From Rhodococcus koreensis (GTDB lineage: Bacteria > Actinomycetota > Actinomycetes > Mycobacteriales > Mycobacteriaceae), in assembly GCF_900105905.1 (NCBI RefSeq), contig NZ_FNSV01000005.1, forward strand, positions 806,001-870,000: a stretch of 64,000 nucleotides of DNA, in the 5' to 3' direction. Made by a program: the position numbers and the translations under genes. Of this stretch, positions 10,514-18,613 are shown piece by piece. Below the pieces are notes generated by a model. That model saw only the letters and a program-made list of their open reading frames with translations, searched no databases and was not told the origin of the DNA. The stretch's first letter is position 1; every line of letters starts with the position of its first letter.

Positions 10514-10912
10514 GTGATCAACAACGATGACCTCCTGTACCGGGTGGACCGGCACTATCTCGGACCGACCGGATACACGTTCCCGGTGCGGATCCGCTAC
10601 ACCGCATTGGCGGTCGGCGTCCTGGTCTTCATCGCGGTGTTCCTGATCGCCCGTGCCATCCTGCACCTGCCGCTCGGGTTCCGGCCGCTGATGCTGATGC
10701 TCCTGGTGACCGTGTTCGTCACCCACCACATCGCCAAGTACGTCACCCCGGACCGACCCCTGCGATCGGTGCTTCAGGCGGCCTTCAACGATCTCAACGC
10801 CCCACGGCCTCCGAAGGCAGGGGAGACGGTGTTCGTCACTCTCCCCGACCGGCTGACCGCTGGCACCCGACCCGACACGGTCCGCATCGACGGTGAGGAC
10901 GCACACCGATGA
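10514..10912 (+). CDS. Small membrane protein of the transfer operon (PrgI/TcpE-like position)
   Basis: The 132-residue protein has two adjacent membrane helices, ALAVGVLVFIAVFLIARAI and FRPLMLMLLVTVFVTHHI. It then has a soluble tail containing RSVLQAAFNDLNAPRPP. In conjugation operons a short two-helix protein normally sits between the pilin-like gene and the VirB4-like ATPase, and this one fits that place. The chosen GTG at 10514 follows GGGGAG by six bases; an in-frame GTG at 10478 is possible. Its TGA overlaps the next ATG (ATGA). Confidence 0.6.
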   Translation: MINNDDLLYRVDRHYLGPTGYTFPVRIRYTALAVGVLVFIAVFLIARAILHLPLGFRPLMLMLLVTVFVTHHIAKYVTPDRPLRSVLQAAFNDLNAPRPPKAGETVFVTLPDRLTAGTRPDTVRIDGEDAHR

Positions 10913-12336
10913 CCACGGACGACAACGACAACGACATCGCATCACTGTTCGACCCTCAGCTCGAAGATCCGGTGCCGGTGATCCCACCGGGAGCGCTGCC
11001 GCCGTCATGGGCAGCGGGGCGGCAGCGCCCGGCCCCGCAGCCGGGTCCGCGCGCATGGTCGGAAGTGGAACTCCCCCCGCACCCGGTCACCGAGGCGCCC
11101 GAGGTCGACGCCCGCGCCTCGGACCCCACCACCCTCGCGGAAGACACCCGCACGCGGGAGCGGCAGCGCAAGACCTCCCAGCGCCGCGGGAAGTCGCCTG
11201 CCGATCGCGAAAACGCGGCGGCGATCGACTACCTGCTCCGGCGGTCGGCGACCATCGGTCTGCCGCTCGCGGCGGGGGGTGCAGTGGCCGGCGGCGGCGA
11301 CTGGGAAGAGGGTGATGTCGCCGCCCTCGAAGACCTCACCGACCTGTCCCTGACACCCGGGGATGGCTACACCACCGTCTCCGGCGTGGTCGACGGCCGG
11401 CGTTACACCGGTGCCGTCATCATCCTGACGGTCGGGCGCATGGCCCCGCTGCCGATTCCGGAGCGGATGCTGCCCTGGCAGGTCATCGGCGACCCCTCCG
11501 GGGAGCCGCTGGAATGGTCGGATCGGATCGAACTGCACGACAAGGCGAAAACCATCCGCACCATGCGCTCGCTGACGGGAAGGATCGAGCACCAGTTCGA
11601 CCACTACACCGTCGAACACGATCAGGTACCGCCGAAGGAACTGGCCGAGCAGCACGCCCGCGTCCAGGACGTCATCTCCGACGTCGAGGAAGACCACTCC
11701 GGGCTCTCCACCCGCACCTCCGGCTGGTACCGGGTCGCCGTCGTCGGCACGACCCCGGACGAGGCCCGCAAGAAGGTCGCCGGTCTGCGGAAGATGTACA
11801 AGCCGCACATCGCCCTCGAGCACGAGCACGGACAGTTCCTGCTACTGCGCGAATTCATCCCCGGCCAGCCGCTCGCCAGCAAGCGGCACATGGATGTCGA
11901 AGCAGTTGCCGCGGGCATGGCCACCGCCGGTGACCGAATCGGTGACCGCCGCGGAGTGGTGCTCGGGGAGACCTCGTCGATCGCGCCGCGCCCGGTGATT
12001 TGGGACCTGTTCGCCGCGCACGAGATCAAGCACAAGTCCGGTCTGACCCTCATCGTCGCGGTGCCCGGGTCCGGTAAGACGTTCCTCGCCGGGATGATCG
12101 TCTACCAGGCGGTCCGCGCCGGCGCCTACGGAGTCGTCCTCGACCCCTCCGGACCACTGAAGGAACCCGCGAACCTGCCCGAATTCCGGGACATCGCCCG
12201 GGTCTACGCACTCACCGGCCGCGACTCACGCCCCGGGGCCGCCAGACTTCGTGGCTGCGCCGCCAACCAATATAGTGTCGACAGCGTTGTAACCGTCGGC
12301 CGAACCTGTGGTTGTGGAGACTATCGACGTAGATGA
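10909..12336 (+). pseudogene. VirB4/TraC-like conjugation ATPase, truncated at the C-terminus
   Basis: The frame starts at ATG 10909 and gives 475 residues. The N-terminal 110 residues are polar and proline-rich. A central region follows, including HYTVEHDQVPPKELAEQHAR and LSTRTSGWYRVAVVG, and then an ATPase core with Walker A VPGSGKTF near residue 385. Homology-like sequence stops after VYALTGRDSRPG, near 12235. There the ATPase would still need its Walker B and arginine finger, so roughly the last 200 residues are missing. VirB4-type ATPases power type IV secretion. The tail AARLRGCAANQ onward looks like non-coding read-through. Confidence 0.72.
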
Positions 12337-12454
12337 TCGACCTGCCGTTGCATCGGCCCCCGCGCCCGCGATTCCTCGGCGCCAGCCGCCGCGACGGGCC
12401 GCCACATCCACCGCAGTCGACCCTGGCGACTCGCCCTGGGAATAGCCTGCACTC

Positions 12455-14161
12455 ATGTCCGCACGGAAGACCACCCAGCGACGCTCCAAGCCCAGACGAG
12501 CCAGCGCCGCCCCGCTGATACCCACCCCGGGGAACGGGGAGCGCATCTGGATCCTCGACGTCCCATACCGGGCGCCCGCACCCGGTGCCAAGTACTACAA
12601 GGCGCTCAAAGCGTATGCCTACATCGGCGCTCAATTGCCCGACGAACTCGCCGTCTACGCGTCGAAACCGTACTCGTACGCTCGCTGGGTCGAAGAGGAC
12701 ATCAACGGCGTGCGGCAACCGGGCGCTACTGGTTTCCACAAGATACCGCGGCCAGAACAGGTGGACGCCGCGAAGGCGATCGCGATGGCCTTTCGCCACG
12801 GCAAGCGCGGATTTCTGTTGGCCGACGAGCCCGGTGTAGGCAAGACCGGCAGCGCGATCATCGGCGCGAAGGCTGCGCTGAAATTGGGGGGCGGCGACAC
12901 CGTACTCATCACCGTGGACCGGCCAGCCCAGATCACCATCGCCGCGTGGCGCGACGCCCTCGCTGCGTTCGGCGACGGAGGCTATCGGTGGCTGATCATC
13001 TCCCCGGACCAGCTCAAGAAGTTGCTCGGACGCAACGGCCAACCGAAGTACTCCTTCTCCGTCATCATCAACGACGAGGCACAGCAATTCAGGCACCTCA
13101 CCGCCCAGCGCACCCAGTACCAGCGGCGCGTCAACCGCCTCTCCGCGACGCCGGAGAAGGCGCCGTTCGTGATCACCGTGACGGCGACGCCGGGTCATCA
13201 CCCAGGCGAATACACCTACTTGTCTTCGCTTTTCGCGCAACTGCACGATGACCCGCCGGGCGAGTGGGCCGATCTTGGCAAGAAGCTGGTCGAGCATGGA
13301 CTTCCCCTGGCTCCCGGGTGGGACAAGGGCAAATGGGACTGGAACGACCAAGCAAAAGGTTCTCAGCGGCTGCAGCATCACGCCCTCACCCGCGTCCGGA
13401 AATGGATGACCGACTGCGACCCGCCCGTCATGGTGCATCGCGACGCGCCCTGGGGGCCGCCACCCATCGACGGCCTGCCACTCGACTTCACCGCCACCCA
13501 ATGGGCTGCGTACCACCAGGACTGGAGTGAGTTCCGGAGCGCGATGAGGATCGCCCGCCAGGGGAACGACACCGCCCGCGGCCGTGCCGCTCTGATGCGG
13601 TTCCGGCAGAAGGCAGGCATGCTGAGAGCCCCGCAGACCGCCGAGTTGGTAGCCGCACACGTCGAACGCGGCTACCAGGTACTCGTCGCCGTCGAATTGG
13701 TCACCACGGCCGCCGACCCGGTAGCCAACCTCGTGGAGGAGCACGGCATCGGCGTCTCACGCATCTTCGGCGGCGGCGATCTCGAGACGGAACGCATCAG
13801 ATTTCAGCGCGGCCACAACCCGGTCGTAGTGTTTAACACCGCATCTGCGATCAACCTGCAGGCGTCCGAATTGATGGTCGACGGTTCCCGAGCCTCATCG
13901 GCACGCCGCATCGGGTTCTTCCACCAGCCTCGCTACTCCGGAATTGCCGCACGCCAAACCATGGGCCGTGCGCATCGCGACGGGCAGGTCTGCTCATGGT
14001 CACTCCTGTTCGCCACCGAAACGGTGGAGGAGCAGGCGGCTCGGATCATGATCAATCGGCTCATGGTGACATCAGCCAGTGTCGACGGTGATCTCGAGGC
14101 GTTCGGGAAGCTCGCGCGGCTGTTCGACGCAGACTGGCTTCCCGAAAGCATGTTCGAGTAG
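12455..14161 (+). CDS. SNF2-type DEAD/DEAH-box helicase
   Basis: The 568-residue protein has the superfamily 2 motifs in order. Motif I is ADEPGVGKTGS (residues 123-133), motif II is IINDEAQQF (DEAQ at 207-210), motif III is VTATPG (242-247) and motif VI is ARQTMGRAHRDGQ near residue 500. The GRAHRDGQ form is the SNF2 signature. Such ATPases translocate on double-stranded DNA and are common on actinobacterial plasmids, phages and some defence islands. The residue after the Walker B Asp-Glu is Ala and then Gln, as in several SNF2 branches. It sits between the broken VirB4-like gene and a tRNA. No partner nuclease or methylase is adjacent. Confidence 0.82.
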   Translation: MSARKTTQRRSKPRRASAAPLIPTPGNGERIWILDVPYRAPAPGAKYYKALKAYAYIGAQLPDELAVYASKPYSYARWVEEDINGVRQPGATGFHKIPRPEQVDAAKAIAMAFRHGKRGFLLADEPGVGKTGSAIIGAKAALKLGGGDTVLITVDRPAQITIAAWRDALAAFGDGGYRWLIISPDQLKKLLGRNGQPKYSFSVIINDEAQQFRHLTAQRTQYQRRVNRLSATPEKAPFVITVTATPGHHPGEYTYLSSLFAQLHDDPPGEWADLGKKLVEHGLPLAPGWDKGKWDWNDQAKGSQRLQHHALTRVRKWMTDCDPPVMVHRDAPWGPPPIDGLPLDFTATQWAAYHQDWSEFRSAMRIARQGNDTARGRAALMRFRQKAGMLRAPQTAELVAAHVERGYQVLVAVELVTTAADPVANLVEEHGIGVSRIFGGGDLETERIRFQRGHNPVVVFNTASAINLQASELMVDGSRASSARRIGFFHQPRYSGIAARQTMGRAHRDGQVCSWSLLFATETVEEQAARIMINRLMVTSASVDGDLEAFGKLARLFDADWLPESMFE

Positions 14162-14231
14162 GAATGACGCCCGGACCAGGGACTTCCGCAATCGAAAGTG
14201 AGCGGATGTACATATCCCCCGCAAGTGTGCT

Positions 14232-14253
14232 CACAGTTGGGTGTCCAACTGTG
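14232..14253 (+). terminator. Hairpin downstream of the helicase gene
   Basis: CACAGTTGG (14232-14240) and CCAACTGTG (14245-14253) form a perfect nine-base stem with a GTGT loop. It lies about 70 bases after the helicase stop and upstream of the tRNA. There is no T-run, which is common for actinobacterial terminators. Confidence 0.5.
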
Positions 14254-14280
14254 TGCCTACGGGCGCCCAATATCGTGCGC

Positions 14281-14351
14281 GCCGATGTCGTTCAATGGCA
14301 GAACATCAGCTTCCCAAGCTGAATACGCGGGTTCGATTCCCGTCGTCGGCT
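14281..14351 (+). tRNA. tRNA-Gly (anticodon CCC)
   Basis: The acceptor arms GCCGATG and CGTCGGC pair with one G-T wobble. The anticodon stem TCAGC/GCTGA encloses the loop TTCCCAA, giving anticodon CCC. The T-arm GCGGGTTCGATTCCCGT is canonical. CCA is not encoded; TCCG follows. tRNA genes of this kind are frequent integration targets of mobile elements, and this one borders the decayed conjugation module, but no integrase gene is seen. Confidence 0.92.
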
Positions 14352-14370
14352 CCGTCCGTCCGTCCGTCCG
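14351..14370. repeat. TCCG tetranucleotide repeat
   Basis: Five copies of TCCG follow directly on the tRNA-Gly acceptor stem. This could have arisen by slippage. Confidence 0.8.
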
Positions 14371-14744
14371 CCCATAGCTGATCTCGACGTGCGCGTGCAG
14401 TCCCACCTCCCGGCGCTGCGAGTACGACCATCCCGCACGACCTCGGCGACCTTCGTCAGGTGCATCGGCAACCCCAGCATCGGTGTCAGCAGGTACGCGG
14501 CGAGGAACGCATCAGCGGTGACGACCCGGTGCGCGCCGCGATGGTAGTCGAACACGTCCCGTACGAACTCCCTCGCCGCACAGTGCTCGATCACCGCGAC
14601 CACCCGCGTGAACTTCCAGGGTTCGATCCGATGGACGGCGGCGGACTTCCATATTCAAACTACGGCTGGTCGACGGGCCCCCGACCGAAGTCGTGCGTCG
14701 CTCCTCTTCTTTCGGTCATTTCGATCCAGCCGGTTGACTGGGAC
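14371..14744. other. Stretch without a supported gene
   Basis: A minus-strand frame over 14292-14603 contains RVVTADAFLAAYLLTPMLG, which looks protein-like. It runs into the tRNA, has no recognised family and no clear ribosome site. It may be a gene fragment; nothing firmer can be said. Confidence 0.35.
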
Positions 14745-15717
14745 AAAGGATCTGCTGGATCGCCGGGGCGAGGACCGCGACGCCGACAGCATCCTCGCCG
14801 AATTACAGGGCGACCTCGAGACCGCGACGGCTCTGGTGGAGCAGGTCGGAGTACTTGCGGAGCGAATGACCGATCCGGATGCCCAGGCAATCGCGGCCCA
14901 CGCCGAGGGCCTATTGGCTTTGTTTGGTGGTGATTTCGCACGCGCGCGCACGCCTCGAATGTGCCCTCGGGCTGTTCGAGCGCCGACGGGATGCCCCGCC
15001 GATCAGCGTTTTGCATTTTCTCGGTGTGGCGTACGAGCAGTTGGGTGAGACCGAACGGACTATCGCGCAATATCAGCAGTTGCTCGCGGTCACGACAGCG
15101 TGTGGCGAATCGGTGTATCGGTCGTACACGCTGAGAGCCATGGCCATTGTGACCTGGCGGCAGGGCAAGCCGGCGCGGGCGAGCGAGCTGATCGAACAGG
15201 CTCTGCGGCTGAGCAGACAAGTGAATAATCCTCGGACAACCGCACGTGCCTCGAGGCCCTTGCCTGGATGGTCGCCGACGGACAGAACGCCTCGCGTGCC
15301 GTGGTCCTGATGGGCGCCGCCGAAGAGTTGGCGTCGTCGGTGGGCACCTTCTCGGTGTGGTTCCCGAGCTTGATCAGATACCACACCGAATGTATTCAGG
15401 CTGCGTGTAGGGCCCTCGATAAGCGTTTATACGAGGCAGCGTATCGACGGGGCCGGAATCTGGGCTTGGACGAGGCGGTCGCGTACGCGCTCGGCGAGTC
15501 GAAACCGGAATCTCAGCCGGCCGTGATGGCTCCGACGGTGACGTTGACCAAACGTGAGCGGCAGGTTGCCGAGTTGGTTGCCCAAGGACTGACCAATAGT
15601 GCGATCGCGTCCCGGTTGGTGATCTCTCCGCGAACGGCCCAAGGGCACGTCGAGCACATTCTCCCCAAACTCGGATTCCCCTCTCGTGCGCAGATCGCGG
15701 GGTGGTTCGATGTGTGA
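14745..15717 (+). pseudogene. LuxR-family (LAL-type) transcriptional regulator, N-terminally truncated, two frameshifts
   Basis: Three successive frames together give the C-terminal half of a large ATPase-type LuxR regulator. The parts are TPR-like segments (ILAELQGDLETATALVEQVG), then FLGVAYEQLGETERTIAQYQ, then RAVVLMGAAEELASSVG. The C-terminal helix-turn-helix is LTKRERQVAELVAQGLTN with SAIASRLVISPRTAQGHVEH. Frame changes lie near 14940 and near 15260. The N-terminal P-loop domain is absent. The HTH piece alone is intact, but the protein as a whole cannot be made. Confidence 0.82.
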
Positions 15718-16356
15718 GACATGCGCATCTGATCGCTCCCCCGGCGCAGCCCGCGGTCGCCGCGCAGCGAGACCTTTTTCGTCGGCTCCGCCATCCGTGC
15801 GATGTGCTTGTCAAGAATTCGCGAAGTGGACGATCGAGGGCGCAATGCGGCTATTCGTCGAGTTCTGTCATCTCTAGCGTGAGTCCCATTCAACTAGTGA
15901 GTCAAGTAACTCCAGGCCATCGAGTGTTATATGAAACACGAACGAGGAGGATGACATGGGACGGATCTCGCGGCGCCGACAATCGGGGAACCAGTCATGA
16001 GACAGCCCGCGAATAACGTTGCAGTGCAACTGCTATAAACCTGCGAGTCGTATGCAACTTCGCTACACCTTCGTCCACATCGGTGGCCTCTACGAGCTGC
16101 ACCTACCGCTTCGGGGGAAGTGGCATCGCGCACGGGGCACCACCTCGTTGTGCTACCGGGACCCGGGCGGCGCCTTCGATGAGATACACATCGACAAACA
16201 TTCGCCGGCGTCCCGCGGACGCACACGCCCCACATGAGCTGGTTATTCCGTGGGGTCAACCTTCGAAATCCCGACGCGCTCACAGCCCGCGGCGCCATCA
16301 GCACTCGGCGCTGCCGTTACCACGAAATCGATTCGTCAATCAGAAGGGCCGCATCC
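15718..16356. other. Intergenic region upstream of the MFS gene, with a possible short leader
   Basis: No full gene is seen. A small inverted repeat GTGTT/AACAC (15924-15939) is followed by the strong ribosome site GAGGAGG and an ATG at 15956 that opens a 14-codon frame (MGRISRRRQSGNQS). The remainder up to the MFS ribosome site AGAAGGG shows no supported feature. Confidence 0.4.
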
Positions 16357-17694
16357 ATGTCCATCCGAGAATCCATAGATCAAGCTCCCATGAGCAAATA
16401 CCAGGTCATGGTCGTGGGGATCTGCCTCGTGATCGTCCTGTCGGAAGGCTATGACCTTCTGTTGATGGCGTTCGCTGCCTCCGGTGTCGCACAGGAGTAC
16501 GCGCTCAACGGCTCCCAGACCGGATTGCTGCTCAGCAGTGCCCTGGTCGGTATGGCGTTGGGATCGGCGTTCATCGCACCACTGGCCGACCGCACCGGCC
16601 GGAGACCGCTGACCCTGGCATGTCTACTCCTGGTGACCGTAACCATGGCATTGGCGTCGATCACAACGAGCTTCGCGCAACTCGGAGTGTGCCGGCTGCT
16701 GACCGGGCTCGGCATCGGCGGCCTGGTGGCGAGCCTGCCGGTCCTGACCGCCGAGTTCTCTCCCCGCCGCCGCCGGGGAACCATGATCGCCCTGTACACC
16801 ACCGGGTTGCCGCTGGGCGGAGTGATCGGGGGCTTGGTGGCCGCGCTGCTCACCTCCACCTTCAGCTGGCGCGCCAGCTTCGTCGCCGGCGCCGTCTTGA
16901 CCCTTCTGCTGCTCGTTCTCGTCTACGCACGGATGCCCGAGTCGATCGACTATCTGCTGGTGCGCCGTCCCGCGGGCGCGCTCGAGGCGATCAATACCAC
17001 CTTGCCGAAAATGGGACTTGCCCCGATCGAGGCACTGCCGGAACCGGAACCGCAGGCCGAACAGAGCATGAAGGCGGCGATCTTCAGCGGGCGCAACGGA
17101 ATCCGATCGCTGCTCCTCGGGTCTGCCTTCTTCATCATGATGGCGGCGTTCTATTTCGCCGCGAGCTGGACTCCCAAGCTCCTGCAGCAGAGCGGCCTGT
17201 CCGCCCAGCAGGGCATCAGCGGCGGAATGCTGCTCAATTTCGGCGGGGCGGCGGCTACTTTGACATTCAGCGTCCTTGCGATCGTGGTGACCAGCCGAAC
17301 TTTGACCATCGCGGCACTCGTCGGCGCGAGCGTGTCCTTCCTCGCGATGAGCACGGCGTTGGGCAGCCTCACCACCGCGCTCCTCGCGGCCGTCGCGGTC
17401 GGTGTCTTCGTCAATGCCAGCGCCACCGGTCTTTACGCACTCGCGCCGGACTGCTACCCGGCGTCCGTCCGCGCCACCGCCGTCGGCTGGGCGTCGGCAG
17501 TCGGCCGACTCGGGGCCATCATCTCGCCGATCCTGGCCGGCGTCCTGATCGACCGATCCTGGACACCGTCGTCACTGTTCACCCTCTTCGCGATCCCGCT
17601 CCTGATTGGCGCTGCACTTGTTGCAGCGATCAAAATTCCCGCACCGCAACAGGTATCCATCATGAGTACGAGCCCCGAAGGAGTCCAGGCCTGA
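16357..17694 (+). CDS. MFS transporter, aromatic acid:H+ symporter (AAHS) type
   Basis: The 445-residue protein has 12 predicted membrane segments. The loop 2-3 signature is PLADRTGRRPLTLACLL, and the end of helix 1 reads EGYDLLLMAFA, which corresponds to the D-Y-D-x-x-based motif of aromatic-acid transporters. The repeat of the signature after helix 8 is weak. ATG 16357 (MSIRESIDQAP) lies nine bases after AGAAGGG and is preferred to an in-frame ATG at 16234 that adds a non-homologous leader. The likely cargo is a benzoate- or hydroxybenzoate-like acid. Downstream genes suggest an oxygenase-based catabolic set. Confidence 0.8.
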   Translation: MSIRESIDQAPMSKYQVMVVGICLVIVLSEGYDLLLMAFAASGVAQEYALNGSQTGLLLSSALVGMALGSAFIAPLADRTGRRPLTLACLLLVTVTMALASITTSFAQLGVCRLLTGLGIGGLVASLPVLTAEFSPRRRRGTMIALYTTGLPLGGVIGGLVAALLTSTFSWRASFVAGAVLTLLLLVLVYARMPESIDYLLVRRPAGALEAINTTLPKMGLAPIEALPEPEPQAEQSMKAAIFSGRNGIRSLLLGSAFFIMMAAFYFAASWTPKLLQQSGLSAQQGISGGMLLNFGGAAATLTFSVLAIVVTSRTLTIAALVGASVSFLAMSTALGSLTTALLAAVAVGVFVNASATGLYALAPDCYPASVRATAVGWASAVGRLGAIISPILAGVLIDRSWTPSSLFTLFAIPLLIGAALVAAIKIPAPQQVSIMSTSPEGVQA

Positions 17695-17765
17695 ACGCCG
17701 TCGCGCGGCAACCCTCGCGCAGGACCTACTCTGAGTAGTTGGCACTCGCTCCTCACCCGAAGACT

Positions 17766-18272
17766 TCAGGCCGGTTCGTGCTGGGTGAACCATGCCGAGG
17801 TGCTGGGAGGCGCGATGGATTCCATCAGCTTCAAGGTGGTGGCGAGGTTCTTCTCCAGATGCTCGTGAAGCCGATCGCGGATCTGTTCGGGGTCTCTGCT
17901 CTGCGCGGCGATCAACAGCGTGTTGTGGATGCGTTCTCGTTGCTCCACTGTCACGTGGGCGGCCTCGAACGGCTCGAATACGATCCGGATGTAGCGTTCG
18001 GCAGCGTCCCACAAGGGCTCGAGTACTCGCAGGTCCCATTCGTTGGCTGCGGGACTGATCAATGCGGTGTGGAATTGCCGATGCAATTCCCAATGGGTGT
18101 CTTCCGACTTGGCGGAGAAGGTCTCCCGAACGAGCTCGCCGAGCTCATCAAGATCGCTGTCGGACCGCCGCGTCGCGGAGAGCGCGGCGAGTTCGGGCTC
18201 GAGTCGCAATCGGATACAGAAGATGTTTCGGAGATCGTCGGGATTTTGCCATCGACGTCCAGCATCATCCAT
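17766..18272 (-). CDS. FCD-domain protein: GntR/FadR-type regulator lacking the DNA-binding domain
   Basis: The 168 residues correspond to the ligand-binding FCD domain only. They include IRLRLEPELAALSA, then the metal-binding helices DTHWELHRQFHTALISPAA and IHNTLLIAAQSRDPEQIRDR with LHEHL near the end, which supply the histidines expected for FCD metal ligands. No winged helix precedes it: the upstream 17 bases separate its ATG from the divergent ferredoxin ATG. A regular FadR-type regulator has about 230 residues. It may be a 5' truncated gene or a free-standing ligand sensor. Confidence 0.72.
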   Translation of the reverse strand: MDDAGRRWQNPDDLRNIFCIRLRLEPELAALSATRRSDSDLDELGELVRETFSAKSEDTHWELHRQFHTALISPAANEWDLRVLEPLWDAAERYIRIVFEPFEAAHVTVEQRERIHNTLLIAAQSRDPEQIRDRLHEHLEKNLATTLKLMESIAPPSTSAWFTQHEPA

Positions 18273-18289
18273 CCGAAGGTAGAACAGTC

Positions 18290-18613
18290 ATGCCGAAAGT
18301 AACGTTCATCCACAACGACGGCACCGACGATGTCGTCGACGCCTCCCCCGGGACCACCCTGATGCAGACCGCCATGTTGGGTGACGTGGTCGGCATCGTC
18401 GCCGAATGTGGTGGGTCGATGATGTGCGCCACCTGCCACGTCTACGTCCACGAAGACTGGATGGAGAAAGTCGGCGAGCGTGGCGAGATGGAGGAGGAAA
18501 TGCTCGAATCCACCTCGGAGCCATCTCGGCCGACCAGTCGGCTGTCCTGCCAGATCACCGTGTCCGAAGACCTGGACGGCCTGATCGTCGAGACACCGCG
18601 GACCCAGCTGTGA
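18290..18613 (+). CDS. [2Fe-2S] ferredoxin, P450/rhodocoxin type
   Basis: The 107-residue protein has the four cluster cysteines in adrenodoxin/putidaredoxin spacing: Cys40, Cys46 and Cys49 in CGGSMMCATC, then Cys87 in RLSCQI. The acidic helix EEEMLES is typical of the partner-binding surface. It passes electrons from a flavin reductase to an oxygenase, usually a P450. Its stop overlaps the GTG start of the reductase gene (GTGA), so the two are translated together. No oxygenase lies next to it. Confidence 0.9.
   Translation: MPKVTFIHNDGTDDVVDASPGTTLMQTAMLGDVVGIVAECGGSMMCATCHVYVHEDWMEKVGERGEMEEEMLESTSEPSRPTSRLSCQITVSEDLDGLIVETPRTQL

Noticed and set aside
12212..13744. 510-codon frame on the minus strand opposite the helicase gene.
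   Set aside because: The plus strand has all SF2 helicase motifs; the minus frame is a composition artefact.
14281..14351. An attachment site duplication of the tRNA-Gly end marking an integrated element.
   Set aside because: No second copy of the tRNA 3' end and no integrase gene were found in the window.
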